Shown: one piece after another, positions 1-7,466 of the stretch | Position numbering within the stretch: position 1 is the first letter of the stretch | Layout: each line of letters starts with the position of its first letter | Origin: a virus | DNA: 25,452 nt | Strand: one strand, 5' to 3' | IMG/VR virus record: IMGVR_UViG_3300027741_000248 | Span: 1 to 25,452 of that record | Made by a program: the position numbers and the translations under genes | Notes under the pieces: model-generated | What the model was told of the DNA's origin: nothing | Databases searched by the model: none | The model's input: only the letters and a program-made list of their open reading frames with translations

Positions 1-65
1 CCACAGGTACTGTGGCAAACACATTTGGTGGCGTGTCCGACACTGTGTACTTACAAACCGTCTAA
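1..65 (+). CDS. C-terminal end of an upstream structural gene (partial)
   Basis: An open frame (codons begin at base 3) enters from the left edge and stops at TAA 63-65. The visible C-terminus is TGTVANTFGGVSDTVYLQTV. Nothing in these 20 residues identifies a family. Its position just before small structural genes and the head-tail adaptor suggests a head protein such as the major capsid protein, but that is inference from gene order only. The next gene starts 9 bases after the stop. Confidence 0.5.
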   Translation, partial: TGTVANTFGGVSDTVYLQTV

Positions 66-74
66 GGAATAACT

Positions 75-470
75 ATGGCCTCATCTAGAGTTGCAAACAA
101 ACTGCCCAGTCAATTTGGAAGCATTCTGCTGGCTGTAGTTCCTGCGTTGAATTTGAATGCAACAGGCGATACGTTTGTTGCATTTGCCGACACTCCAACC
201 AAGTTTCGGATTCGTGCCATTGCCATGACCAATGGTTCGATCAATCCAACGACTGCTCGCTTTACCGTGCAAACGGCAGCGTCAGCAGGTGGTACTGCAA
301 TCGTAACTGCTGTTACTCCAGCGTTAGCATCTTCTGCTGTTGTACAAGACTTGAGCATTGCGTCTACAAACGCATTCTCTCAAGCGTACTTGTACATCAA
401 CGTGGGTACAGCGCAAGGTGCAGCAGCTACGGTTGATCTGTACATCTACGGCGATATTCTGACTGCATAA
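75..470 (+). CDS. Small virion protein, hypothetical (131 aa)
   Basis: ATG at 75 follows a short GGA ribosome-binding site in AAGGAATAACT. The protein is rich in Ala, Thr and Val, has no Cys, and consists mainly of alternating hydrophobic and polar stretches expected of beta strands, with no signal peptide or membrane segment. Composition and position between the upstream structural gene and the adaptor suggest a capsid-associated or decoration protein. I do not recognise a named family. It ends two bases before the start of the next gene. Confidence 0.6.
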   Translation: MASSRVANKLPSQFGSILLAVVPALNLNATGDTFVAFADTPTKFRIRAIAMTNGSINPTTARFTVQTAASAGGTAIVTAVTPALASSAVVQDLSIASTNAFSQAYLYINVGTAQGAAATVDLYIYGDILTA

Positions 471-471
471 C

Positions 472-798
472 ATGTGGGCAACAAATAACAGTCAACACGA
501 ACTGGAAGACGGCTTTGATGGCAAACGGATTTTGTTTCCTATCGGAGTCCCAGTAGAAATTGCGCCTGTTGTTTGTAATCACATATTTGGATATGGGGAT
601 GACAACAAAGTCCCCTATCTTCAACGACTTGGATGGATGAAGCACAGCGGTGAATTTGATAAAGCTCTTGAGCGATTGAATTCATTTAGCTTCTCTTCTT
701 CTCGTCCTAATCTCCACGTTCTATCCCCCGTGGTTGACGCAAAGCCAGTCCCTGTGCCTCAAAAGCGTAGGGCTGGCGTTGTCCAAAAAGCCGCATAA
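472..798 (+). CDS. Conserved phage hypothetical protein near head genes (108 aa)
   Basis: The N-terminal half has the pattern 'DGKRILFPIGVPVEI' followed by 'HIFGYGDDNKVPYLQRLGW' (about residues 37-55). I know this arrangement from many phage proteins of unknown function encoded between capsid and adaptor genes. The C-terminus after about residue 75 is Pro/Val/Lys-rich and probably disordered. No catalytic motif is visible. The ATG lies directly after the stop of the preceding gene with no clear Shine-Dalgarno sequence, so translation is probably coupled. A structural or assembly role is inferred from position. Confidence 0.65.
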   Translation: MWATNNSQHELEDGFDGKRILFPIGVPVEIAPVVCNHIFGYGDDNKVPYLQRLGWMKHSGEFDKALERLNSFSFSSSRPNLHVLSPVVDAKPVPVPQKRRAGVVQKAA

Positions 799-813
799 CA
801 TCATGAGGATGAA

Positions 814-1443
814 ATGGTACTCTCTGACTACATCACGGAATGCCGGAGATTGCTTCATGATGCGAATGGCAACTTCTATTCGGATTCTGAACTAATAGAC
901 TACATCAATGATGGCCGTACTCGCATGGTGCGAGATACCGGTTGTTTGCGTACTTACCAAACATCAACTGTAGCGGCAAGCCAAGAAATTATTCTTACCT
1001 CTGCGTTGCCTAATGGCGTAAACACGCTAGACATTATTAATTTGAATTTGATCTGGGGTAATACCCGTATTGCATTGCAATACTTGCCGTTCACAGACTT
1101 CAATGCCCGTTTGCGGTACTACCAGAATTACATTGGTAGACCTATTGCGTATTCTATGTACGGCCAGACCAGTATTTATTTAGGCCCAGTGCCTGATCAG
1201 ACATACACCATAGAGTTAGACACAATCATATTGCCTACGGCATTGACTACATCTTCTCCAACAGAGACCATACCAAGCCCGTATACGACTCCTGTAGCGT
1301 TTTACGCTTGCTATAAAGCCAAACACAAAGAACAGGCGTTTGGGGAATCAGAGATATTTAGACAAGAATACATCAATCAAGTCCGTGCGGTACTGTCATC
1401 GGTATTCACAAGACGCATCACAACACCTTATTTAGTGGGATAA
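814..1443 (+). CDS. Head-tail adaptor protein, SU10-adaptor-like (209 aa)
   Basis: The N-terminus 'DYITECRRLLHDANGNFYSD' followed by 'SELIDYINDGRTRMVRDTG' is the typical start of podovirus/SU10-type adaptor proteins, which form the ring joining the portal to the tail. Further along come the beta-rich 'YYQNYIGRPIAYSMYG' and 'YLGPVPDQTYTIELD' segments (about residues 105-135) and a C-terminal helical stretch 'CYKAKHKEQAFGESE', as in that family. Length about 210 aa fits. An AGGA ribosome-binding site precedes ATG 814. Family assignment is from remembered sequence pattern. Confidence 0.75.
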   Translation: MVLSDYITECRRLLHDANGNFYSDSELIDYINDGRTRMVRDTGCLRTYQTSTVAASQEIILTSALPNGVNTLDIINLNLIWGNTRIALQYLPFTDFNARLRYYQNYIGRPIAYSMYGQTSIYLGPVPDQTYTIELDTIILPTALTTSSPTETIPSPYTTPVAFYACYKAKHKEQAFGESEIFRQEYINQVRAVLSSVFTRRITTPYLVG

Positions 1444-1446
1444 CAG

Positions 1447-2628
1447 ATGACCTATCCAAATGTTTATGCAACTCAGACTGGCCCATTGGCTTTATCTGGC
1501 TTAGATGCTAACTTTTTGTATGCAGTTGACATTGCCAATGCTGCATTAACTGCTACGGCTGGTGGTTCGGCAGATGCTCTTACGGCAACTTACTCGCCAG
1601 CGCCAGCAGCTCTTGTTGCTGGTTTGACGTTGTACTTACGTGCGGCACAAGCTAATGCAACAACCACACCGCAATTCTCGCCTAATGGTTTGACTGGCAA
1701 AGTGATTGTCAAGAACAACAATCAAGCATTGGCGGTGGGAGATATTGCTGGTGCAGGTCACTGGTTGCAGTTGGTGTATGACGCAACCAATGGTGTGTGG
1801 GAATTAATGAATCCTGCAACTGTCGTTGGTGCGGTGCAAACTGGTGGTACTGCTAACGGTGTTGCTTATCTTAATGGCTCTAAAGTACTTACTACAGGCA
1901 CAGGATTTGTGTTTGATGGCACTAATGTGGGGATTGGCACAAGTTCGCCCGGCACACAATTAAATGTTTATAAAAGTACCGCAACTGCTGTAAACATCAG
2001 ACCTCAAAACTCACTTGGTTATGCTGATTTTGGCCTTCAAGCAGACGGAAGTGTTTACGGCCCATATGCATCACCTGCGGCTTCAACACAATTACTTGCA
2101 GGCACAGCCAACAGCAACCCATTTACGTTTTACACAAATGGCTCAGAACGTATGCGTGTTAATGCTGGTGCGCCAATTCTTTGTTTGTCTGGCGGCAACA
2201 CATCTGCCACAGGAACAGGCATTGCTTTCCCCGCAACTCAATCAGCATCATCTGACGTAAACACGCTGGATGATTATGAGGAAGGTACTTGGACTCCTGT
2301 AATTAACCCTGCTGTTGGAACAGTTACAAGTTCAGTGGTTGCGGGAACTTATGTAAAAGTTGGTCGTCAAGTTACTCTTAACTATGATGCTCGAATTACG
2401 GGTGGAACAATTACTTCAGTTGCTTCTATTAGTGGATTCCCTTTTGCAACAGGGTCGGCTGCGGTAGCTGCATCAGGCTCTTGTCGTGAATACAATGCAG
2501 TTGGGCAGTTGTGGAATTTAACCGCTGGAGCTAGTTCAACCATTGCTGGATTAGTCAATTATGTTAATTCAACCACTGTTACTAACGCATATGCTTGGAG
2601 TGGAACATTTGTATACCAAACTACTTAA
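1447..2628 (+). CDS. Tail fibre / receptor-binding protein (393 aa)
   Basis: The N-terminal part (about 1-135) is Ala/Thr-rich and resembles tail-attachment regions. At about residues 155-175 is 'GTNVGIGTSSPGTQLNVYKS', the 'NVGIGTSSP..LNV' signature common in phage fibre and tailspike proteins. A later 'SSDVNTLDDYEEGTWTPVI' segment (about 267-285) is also a recurring fibre motif and precedes a beta-rich C-terminal domain that probably contacts the host surface. No chaperone or lyase motif is seen. It follows the adaptor by 3 bases and precedes a small gene by 12. Confidence 0.75.
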   Translation: MTYPNVYATQTGPLALSGLDANFLYAVDIANAALTATAGGSADALTATYSPAPAALVAGLTLYLRAAQANATTTPQFSPNGLTGKVIVKNNNQALAVGDIAGAGHWLQLVYDATNGVWELMNPATVVGAVQTGGTANGVAYLNGSKVLTTGTGFVFDGTNVGIGTSSPGTQLNVYKSTATAVNIRPQNSLGYADFGLQADGSVYGPYASPAASTQLLAGTANSNPFTFYTNGSERMRVNAGAPILCLSGGNTSATGTGIAFPATQSASSDVNTLDDYEEGTWTPVINPAVGTVTSSVVAGTYVKVGRQVTLNYDARITGGTITSVASISGFPFATGSAAVAASGSCREYNAVGQLWNLTAGASSTIAGLVNYVNSTTVTNAYAWSGTFVYQTT

Positions 2629-2640
2629 AAGGAAACCAAA

Positions 2641-2889
2641 ATGGCAATCACCAAAGAAACAGCAGTAGACCAAATCACCGTAACTGAAAACGGCATTGTT
2701 CTCTACCGTGAAGCTACACGCATCATGGAGGACGGCAACGAACTGAGCAAGACCTACCACCGCAGTAGCCTGACGCCGGGTCAAGACCTTACAGGCATTC
2801 CTTCTAACGTAGTGGCAATTTGCAATGCGGCTTGGACTGACGAAGTTATTGCTGCCTATAAAGCTCAAATAGCTGCATCACAGCCCTGA
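2641..2889 (+). CDS. Small conserved phage protein (82 aa)
   Basis: ATG 2641 has an AAGGAAA ribosome-binding site. The protein contains 'DQITVTENGIVLYREATRIM', 'SKTYHRSSLTPGQDLTG' and a C-terminal 'NAAWTDEVIAAYKAQIAASQ' helix. This pattern is frequent next to tail-fibre genes in environmental phages, without an assigned function. No membrane segment or catalytic motif is visible. A fibre accessory or tail-associated role is inference from location only. Confidence 0.6.
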   Translation: MAITKETAVDQITVTENGIVLYREATRIMEDGNELSKTYHRSSLTPGQDLTGIPSNVVAICNAAWTDEVIAAYKAQIAASQP

Positions 2890-2917
2890 CAGCACGAATC
2901 ACAGCATTGGAAGCTAA

Positions 2918-3115
2918 ATGATTGATGATTTAGAAACAGAATTTGCAGTACATGAGGCTATTTGCGCCCAACGGTACGAAGCTATTCAAAAATCATTGGC
3001 TGATGGTGATAAGCGCATGACCAAGATTGAGTACCTGCTGTATGTGGTGATGGTTTGTGTGTTGTTTGGACCAGGTGTTGCCGCTGAGTTTGTCAAGAAA
3101 CTTTTGGGGCTGTAA
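2918..3115 (+). CDS. Small single-pass membrane protein, lysis-region candidate (65 aa)
   Basis: The first ~35 residues are charged and helical; about residues 39-58 ('YLLYVVMVCVLFGPGVAAEF') form one membrane-spanning helix, followed by a short 'VKKLLGL' tail. The layout (N-terminal cytoplasmic helix, one C-terminal membrane segment) occurs in small holin- or antiholin-like proteins and other phage inner-membrane proteins. It opens a run of overlapping small membrane-protein genes leading to spanins and endolysin, so a lysis role is plausible but not shown. A GGAAG site precedes ATG 2918. Confidence 0.55.
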   Translation: MIDDLETEFAVHEAICAQRYEAIQKSLADGDKRMTKIEYLLYVVMVCVLFGPGVAAEFVKKLLGL

Positions 3116-3805
3116 ATTGATCCAATCAGTCTTTGTTTACTTGCAGCAGGGCTGGTCAAGAACATCCAGCAAGGCTGTGAGTTATACAAGCAAGCTAAGG
3201 AATCTTTTGTCCAAGTCAAGAGAACTGCTGATGAAGTGGTGGCAATTGGCAAGGAATTACACGGTTTCTGGGGTCAATTACGCAAGTTCTTTGGGGCAAA
3301 GCCTCAAGTCAAACCTGTTACCAAAAGCAAAAAGTCTGAGTTTGTCAGTGTGGACGAGACTTCAGTCAAGGTTGAGATTGTCAAAAACCTTACCGAATTC
3401 TTCAGACTCCAAGAACAGTTAGCAGCACACATAAGAGAAGAAGAAGAAAAGAGCAAGACGGTATACGACCCTGACCAGAACCACATGGAAGCCGCACTCA
3501 AGAGGGTGATGGCACAGCAAGAAATGGCGGCACTTGAGGTTCAGATCAGAGAAACGATGGTGTACCAAAGCCCTCCTGAGATGGGTGCTTTGTACAGCTC
3601 GGTGTTTGAGATGCGTGAGGTGATTCAAGAGGAGCAAGAACAAGCTAGGCTGGCACAAGAGGCCAAGGAAAGGTACAAGGGATGGCTACGCAGGGAAAGG
3701 CAAAAAGACCTCCAAGCAAAGTCAGCGTACCTACTCGGAACTTTGTTCCTCCTCCTGTACGTGTGGGCATGGTTTCTCCTGTTAAGTCATCTGGAGAGGA
3801 AATAA
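3116..3805 (+). CDS. Phage membrane-anchored protein, probable ATT start (229 aa)
   Basis: The reading frame is open directly from the stop of the preceding gene. If started at ATT 3116, the protein begins '(M)DPISLCLLAAGLVKNIQQG', matching the 'M(I)DPISL' start I associate with phage proteins in this position; a GGGG stretch lies 6 bases upstream. The first standard start is GTG 3236, which would remove 40 residues that look genuine. The middle is highly charged and coiled-coil-like (EEEEKSK, EEQEQARLAQEAKERY), and the C-terminus has one membrane helix ('AYLLGTLFLLLYVWAWFLLL') plus a short basic tail. Function unknown; lysis-region location. The start is the uncertain part. Confidence 0.6.
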   Translation: MDPISLCLLAAGLVKNIQQGCELYKQAKESFVQVKRTADEVVAIGKELHGFWGQLRKFFGAKPQVKPVTKSKKSEFVSVDETSVKVEIVKNLTEFFRLQEQLAAHIREEEEKSKTVYDPDQNHMEAALKRVMAQQEMAALEVQIRETMVYQSPPEMGALYSSVFEMREVIQEEQEQARLAQEAKERYKGWLRRERQKDLQAKSAYLLGTLFLLLYVWAWFLLLSHLERK

Positions 3806-4056
3806 TGGGATGGATTGCCTGTTGTGTGTTGGTGGGCTTTCTCTTGCCTTTGGGTGCTATGTTGTATCTGGATGTTCTAGAAACAAAGTACCAAGTCAAA
3901 GAGCAATTAGAAAAAGTAGAAAAGTTAAGGCGGGAAATTGAAAGGAAGAACCGTGACAAACAGCCTAGCAATATTTCTGACAATCCTGTGTTTGACAGGT
4001 TGCGAAGACCGTTATCGTTATCCCTGTCAAGACCCAAAGAACTGGGGAAAAACTGA
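3805..4056 (+). CDS. Membrane protein with coiled coil, possible inner spanin-like subunit (83 aa)
   Basis: ATG 3805 overlaps the previous stop (TAATG) and has a strong GGAGAGGA site. Starts at 3682 or 3769 in the same frame would add residues read through the upstream gene and are less likely. An N-terminal membrane helix (about residues 3-22, 'WIACCVLVGFLLPLGAMLYL') is followed by a charged coiled-coil stretch ('VKEQLEKVEKLRREIERKN'), the layout of inner-membrane spanins. Its distal part overlaps the lipoprotein gene at 3953 in another frame. Because a clearer Rz lies at 4463, the spanin reading is tentative. Confidence 0.5.
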   Translation: MGWIACCVLVGFLLPLGAMLYLDVLETKYQVKEQLEKVEKLRREIERKNRDKQPSNISDNPVFDRLRRPLSLSLSRPKELGKN

Positions 4057-4147
4057 ATGCGAACCACCAGCGTGTGAGGCATCTGGCACTTGTACAAAAG
4101 ATTTGATACCAAAGGACATCTATGACAAATTCAAGAAGAACACCTGA
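3953..4147 (+). CDS. Small Cys-rich lipoprotein, overlapping the coiled-coil gene (64 aa)
   Basis: The chosen GTG start at 3953 has an AAGGAAG site 4-5 bases upstream; TTG 3938 is an alternative. The product begins 'MTNSLAIFLTILCLTGC', a signal peptide with lipobox L-T-G-C, so Cys17 should be lipidated. The mature part 'EDRYRYPCQDPKNWGKTECE' contains several further Cys and Pro residues. I recognise this 'CEDRYRYPCQDP.NW' protein from other environmental phages, where it has no assigned function. It is encoded partly inside the 3805 gene in another frame, like Rz1-type outer spanins. Confidence 0.6.
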   Translation: MTNSLAIFLTILCLTGCEDRYRYPCQDPKNWGKTECEPPACEASGTCTKDLIPKDIYDKFKKNT

Positions 4148-4466
4148 GGATTGGCACGCAATTGGGCAATTTGTTACTCAGATTGGCTTTGTTGCTTGTC
4201 TACTTGGCTCTGTATTTGGCGTACTTTATTGTTTTATCTTTGTAACCCAACCGATGATTGGTCAAGCAAAGAACGATGCAGTGCTGTTTGAGATTCTCAA
4301 GACTGTGTTGACCAGCATGATCTCAATCATTGGCACGTTAATGGCAGTTGGTCATGGAAGTGTTGCCACATCTACTCCTGTCAAACCACCTACCCCGCCA
4401 GTGCCGAGTGTTCCTGTCAGACCATTAAGTGTTGACGCACCTAGTAACAAGGTAGAAACCCCATGA
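4122..4466 (+). CDS. Holin candidate, two membrane segments (114 aa)
   Basis: An AAAGGA site precedes ATG 4122, which overlaps the end of the lipoprotein gene. Two hydrophobic helices are visible: about residues 17-41 ('FVTQIGFVACLLGSVFGVLY' onward) and about 60-78 ('LTSMISIIGTLMAVGHG'). They are joined by 'TQPMIGQAKNDAVLFEIL' and followed by a Pro-rich tail. Two membrane helices just before spanin and endolysin genes fit a class II holin, which would make the lesion that lets endolysin reach the cell wall. Family identity is not proven, and other small membrane proteins here could also be holins. Confidence 0.6.
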   Translation: MTNSRRTPEDWHAIGQFVTQIGFVACLLGSVFGVLYCFIFVTQPMIGQAKNDAVLFEILKTVLTSMISIIGTLMAVGHGSVATSTPVKPPTPPVPSVPVRPLSVDAPSNKVETP

Positions 4467-4936
4467 GCGTGTTTAATCCTTATGTCTTGCTTGGCATCGT
4501 TTTGTTCATTCTGTCAGCGTTTGGCGGTGGATATTACAAGGGTGGACAAGATGAAGTGACTCGGCAACAATTAGAAATTGCCAAGTTAAATGCAGAAGCC
4601 AGACAAAAAGAGCAAGCATTGACTGCCGCTGTAAACGCCCAAGCCACACAATTGATGAAAGCCAATCAAAATGCAAAACTACTTCAACAAAAGCGGAATG
4701 CTGATATTGACTCTGGTACTCTCAAGTTGCGTGTCCAAACCAGTTGCCCCATACAAGCCGCCGGAGATACCGCCACTACCCCCAGAGATAGCGTTCAAGC
4801 AACAGCCGAACTTGACCGAGAGGTTGCTAAATCTCTTGTCGCCATCACAGACCAAGGGGACGCAAACACCCGACAGCTCAACGCCTGTATTGATGCCTAC
4901 AACTCAGCCTACCAAACCCTAAGGAGTAAACCATGA
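4463..4936 (+). CDS. Inner-membrane spanin, Rz-like (157 aa)
   Basis: Residues about 8-27 ('LLGIVLFILSAFGGGYYKGG') form an N-terminal membrane anchor. They are followed by a long Ala/Gln/Lys-rich coiled coil ('QQLEIAKLNAEARQKEQALT') and a C-terminal region with two cysteines and 'ELDREVAKSLVAITDQGDAN', typical of lambda-type Rz. Rz spans the periplasm and, with an outer-membrane lipoprotein, fuses the membranes in the last step of lysis. The start overlaps the holin candidate (ATGA). The Rz1 partner is encoded wholly inside this gene in another frame, which strongly supports the call. Confidence 0.85.
   Translation: MSVFNPYVLLGIVLFILSAFGGGYYKGGQDEVTRQQLEIAKLNAEARQKEQALTAAVNAQATQLMKANQNAKLLQQKRNADIDSGTLKLRVQTSCPIQAAGDTATTPRDSVQATAELDREVAKSLVAITDQGDANTRQLNACIDAYNSAYQTLRSKP
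4671..4922 (+). CDS. Outer-membrane spanin lipoprotein, Rz1-like, embedded in Rz (83 aa)
   Basis: The frame starts 'MQNYFNKSGMLILTLVLSSC': a short signal peptide with lipobox L-S-S-C and lipidated Cys20. The mature protein is Pro-rich ('KPVAPYKPPEIPPLPPEIAF'), the hallmark of Rz1. It lies entirely within the Rz gene in a different frame, the classic embedded Rz/Rz1 layout. The ATG at 4671 has only a weak ribosome-binding site; ATG 4698 is an internal alternative that still keeps the lipobox. It would pair with Rz across the periplasm to disrupt the outer membrane. Confidence 0.85.
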   Translation: MQNYFNKSGMLILTLVLSSCVSKPVAPYKPPEIPPLPPEIAFKQQPNLTERLLNLLSPSQTKGTQTPDSSTPVLMPTTQPTKP

Positions 4937-5361
4937 ACTTGTCCGAGAATTTCACTTACGAAGAACTTACACACACAGACCACAGAGAGTTTGACAACAC
5001 ACCCTCTGAAGCAGAGATGGCCAACTTGGTTCGCCTGGCTGCATTCTTAGAGCAAGTTCGTGATGTTTTGGGTGGCCGTGATATTCACATCAATTCAGCA
5101 TTCAGATCAGCAGAAGTCAACAAAGCCGTTGGTTCTACCGACAAGTCTCAGCACCGTCATGGTTGCGCTGCCGACATTCGGGTTAAGGGTATGACTCCTG
5201 ATGAGGTTGTGACTGCCATCATAAATGCGGGTTTGCCCTATGACCAGTGCATCCGTGAGTTTGATCGCTGGACACACGTATCAATTCCTAACACAGAAGA
5301 TGCAGAACCACGTAATATGGCACTGATCATTGACAAATCTGGAACAAGACAGTATGCCTAG
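4933..5361 (+). CDS. Endolysin, M15-family peptidase (142 aa)
   Basis: The protein has the Zn-binding layout of M15 (D-Ala-D-Ala carboxypeptidase/L-Ala-D-Glu endopeptidase-like) enzymes: 'SAFRSAEVNKAVGS' (about 55-68), then 'SQHRHGCAADI' giving His74-X6-Asp81, and 'DRWTHVSI' giving His115, with Glu109 or Asp111 as likely catalytic acid. It would cut peptide cross-links of the cell wall. Length about 140 aa is normal for single-domain phage members, and there is no signal peptide, so release needs a holin. A strong AAGGAG site precedes ATG 4933, which overlaps the Rz stop. Confidence 0.88.
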   Translation: MNLSENFTYEELTHTDHREFDNTPSEAEMANLVRLAAFLEQVRDVLGGRDIHINSAFRSAEVNKAVGSTDKSQHRHGCAADIRVKGMTPDEVVTAIINAGLPYDQCIREFDRWTHVSIPNTEDAEPRNMALIIDKSGTRQYA

Positions 5362-5584
5362 AAAAAAAGGCCCTAACTTATCCGTTGGTCGGGGAGAGAA
5401 ACAGTCCGTTAGGGCGGGAGGTGGCTTGACTGCAAAAGGCCGAGCCAAGTATAACCGTGCCACTGGATCAAAGTTAAAAGCTCCTCAAAAGTCAGGGCCA
5501 CGGCACAAGTCATTTTGTGCTAGAAGCAAGGGTTGGACGGGGGAAAGAGGCAAAGCAGCAAGAAAAAGATGGGGTTGCAGATGA
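5354..5584 (+). CDS. Small basic protein, DUF6321-like (76 aa)
   Basis: Starting at ATG 5354, inside the end of the endolysin gene, the product reads 'MPRKKGPNLSVGRGEKQS', then 'GGLTAKGRAKYNRATGSKLK' and 'KSFCARSKGW'. The 'GGL(T/S)AKGR.KYN..TGS.LKAP' followed by 'RRKSFCAR' pattern is one I associate with DUF6321, a short Lys/Arg-rich phage family of unknown function. High basic charge suggests nucleic-acid binding, possibly within the virion; that is inference. An earlier ATG at 5330 adds eight residues but offers no better ribosome-binding site. Confidence 0.7.
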   Translation: MPRKKGPNLSVGRGEKQSVRAGGGLTAKGRAKYNRATGSKLKAPQKSGPRHKSFCARSKGWTGERGKAARKRWGCR

Positions 5585-5724
5585 AGACACCAAAAGCAAA
5601 ACGTGGTTTGTACTACAACATTAACAAGAGGCGCAAGGCTGGTAAACGTGCCAAGAAACCTGGTCAAAAAGGTTATCCAACAGCCAAAGCGTTTAAACGA
5701 TCTGCGAGAACAGCTAAAAAATAA
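5581..5724 (+). CDS. Very small Lys/Arg-rich protein (47 aa)
   Basis: ATG 5581 overlaps the preceding stop (ATGA) and the end overlaps the next gene (TAATG), so it is tightly coupled on both sides. The product has 'KAKRGLYYNINKRRKAG' and 'KKPGQKGYPTAKAFKRSA'. About 40% of residues are Lys or Arg. In-frame starts upstream (5569, 5533) would read back through the preceding gene. No family with known function is recognised; DNA binding or packaging inside the capsid is a guess from charge. Confidence 0.6.
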   Translation: MKTPKAKRGLYYNINKRRKAGKRAKKPGQKGYPTAKAFKRSARTAKK

Positions 5725-7466
5725 TGGCAACGCAAGAACAGAAAAAAGATTACCACGTCACTAAAGACTTTGATGGGGTGAACACCAAGGCCAATCGGAC
5801 TTCTATTAAGGAGACTGAGTTTGCTTGGTTGGAGAATGCTATGCCTATTGGTCACGGCAACCTTAAATCTGTTCCTGCTCCAACAACAGTAGTGGGTGTC
5901 ACGTTTGGTTCGACTGTGTATTACGCACAGTACGGCAATATTGGCACAACCAATTATTACTTGGCTTTTCAGACAGATGGCAGGTGTGAAGCCATTAACG
6001 TAGGAACAAGCGCCAAAGTAACAGTAGGTGCAGCCGGTACGTTCTCATCTTCTGGTGTCCAAGCCAGCCAATGGAACAATACCTTAATCATTATCATTGA
6101 TCCAACCAACGGTTACTTCCAGTGGAATGGCACAAACTTAGTCAAAGTTGGATCGCTAACTTTTACTCTGTCTGGAACAGGCACAGGTTACACAACCGCT
6201 ACAGCCGCAGTAGGTGCGCCAAATCAAACTGGTGGCACACAATCAGTCATCACACTGACTACTAACGGCACATCTATCACATCGGTATCTGCTTACGGCA
6301 CAGGACTTTCAACTGGTACTGGTTACACCAGTGTACCTACAGTTACTATTACCAGCGCTGGTAGTGGCCAAACTATTACTGCGGCTCTTGTCTCTCAACC
6401 AGGTACTTGCATTGCTTCATTCTCAGGCCGTGTTTGGATTGCCAATGGCCGTACTCTGTACTACACCGCAGCCGGTACAAACAATGATTTTTACAGTGCA
6501 TCTGCTGGCAACATCATCTTTAATGACTCCACACTGATTGGCAACATCACTCAATTAGTGTCGGCAAACAACTTTTTGTATATATTTGGTGTTGATAGCA
6601 TTAACGTTATTTCGGACGTTAGGATCAACACTACCACTGGCTCGACTCTGTACACAAATACCAACATCAGCGCCAGCGTTGGTTCAGATTTACCGTATGC
6701 CATGATGCCGTACTTCCGGTCAATTGTGTTCATGAACCGCTACGGTGTGTACGCTTTGGTGGGTTCAACCACATCAAAGATCAGCGATGCTTTAGATGGA
6801 CTGTTTCCTAGCATTGACTTTACCAAGACGGTCAGTGCTGGCCAAGTGTTGATTTACAACATTTTGTGCGCCAGTTTTAACTTTTACTATAACGGCACAT
6901 CTGGTACACAAGGTGCGGCACAATACATACAAGCAATATTTTTTGATAAAAAATGGTTTTTTACTTATCAAGGTGCGGTGAAATACATTGTTTCTGTACC
7001 AGTAAATGGTTCAGCAACAATTTATTCAACCACGGGTAGTGATCTTCAAACCATGTATCAAAGTGCATCAACTGCACAGGCAACCAAGATTCAAAGTGCG
7101 TTGCTTGGCATGGGTAACATCATCCGTGACAAGGTTGCGCTGAAATTTGGTGTTGAAGCCATTTTGAGCCAAGCTATTGGTAACAACATTACAGTAACTG
7201 TAGATTCTGAAAACGCTACATCGCCATCAGTCACACTGAATAACTCACAAACTGTTCAATGGACGAACAATTCTGGTGCGGTGGTGTCTTGGATTAACAA
7301 TTCATTGGCAACCGTATTGTGGTCAAACTACCAGCTTGGTTATTACTTGTACAAGTACGATGCTCAGATGTGGGGTAAGTACATTGGCATGACGATCACC
7401 AGCACCAGTCCTACTTACACGATTTCTGGTCTGCAATACGAAACCGAACAGAGGGCTAAATTCTAA
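5724..7466 (+). CDS. Tail hub/nozzle-type structural protein (580 aa)
   Basis: The N-terminus ('KDFDGVNTKANRTSIKETEF' then 'AWLENAMPIGHGNLKSVPA') resembles podovirus tail-tube/stabilisation proteins that sit below the adaptor and close the DNA exit channel. The rest is rich in Gly, Thr, Ser and Tyr with many short beta strands ('TNYYLAFQTDGRCEAINVG', 'SGRVWIANGRTLYYTAAG', 'VFMNRYGVYALVG'), consistent with a beta-propeller-like fold, which matches P22 gp10-type hub proteins. No enzymatic motif is seen. The exact ring (hub or nozzle) is inferred. Confidence 0.65.
   Translation: MATQEQKKDYHVTKDFDGVNTKANRTSIKETEFAWLENAMPIGHGNLKSVPAPTTVVGVTFGSTVYYAQYGNIGTTNYYLAFQTDGRCEAINVGTSAKVTVGAAGTFSSSGVQASQWNNTLIIIIDPTNGYFQWNGTNLVKVGSLTFTLSGTGTGYTTATAAVGAPNQTGGTQSVITLTTNGTSITSVSAYGTGLSTGTGYTSVPTVTITSAGSGQTITAALVSQPGTCIASFSGRVWIANGRTLYYTAAGTNNDFYSASAGNIIFNDSTLIGNITQLVSANNFLYIFGVDSINVISDVRINTTTGSTLYTNTNISASVGSDLPYAMMPYFRSIVFMNRYGVYALVGSTTSKISDALDGLFPSIDFTKTVSAGQVLIYNILCASFNFYYNGTSGTQGAAQYIQAIFFDKKWFFTYQGAVKYIVSVPVNGSATIYSTTGSDLQTMYQSASTAQATKIQSALLGMGNIIRDKVALKFGVEAILSQAIGNNITVTVDSENATSPSVTLNNSQTVQWTNNSGAVVSWINNSLATVLWSNYQLGYYLYKYDAQMWGKYIGMTITSTSPTYTISGLQYETEQRAKF

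Noticed and set aside
2015-2260. 81-codon plus-strand ORF inside the tail-fibre gene
   Set aside because: Composition (His/Leu/Gln-rich, no pattern) and lack of a ribosome-binding site mark it as a shadow of the fibre frame.
3682-3804. Upstream extension of the coiled-coil membrane protein to ATG 3682
   Set aside because: It would read 41 codons through the preceding gene, whereas ATG 3805 has a strong GGAGAGGA site and a TAATG overlap.
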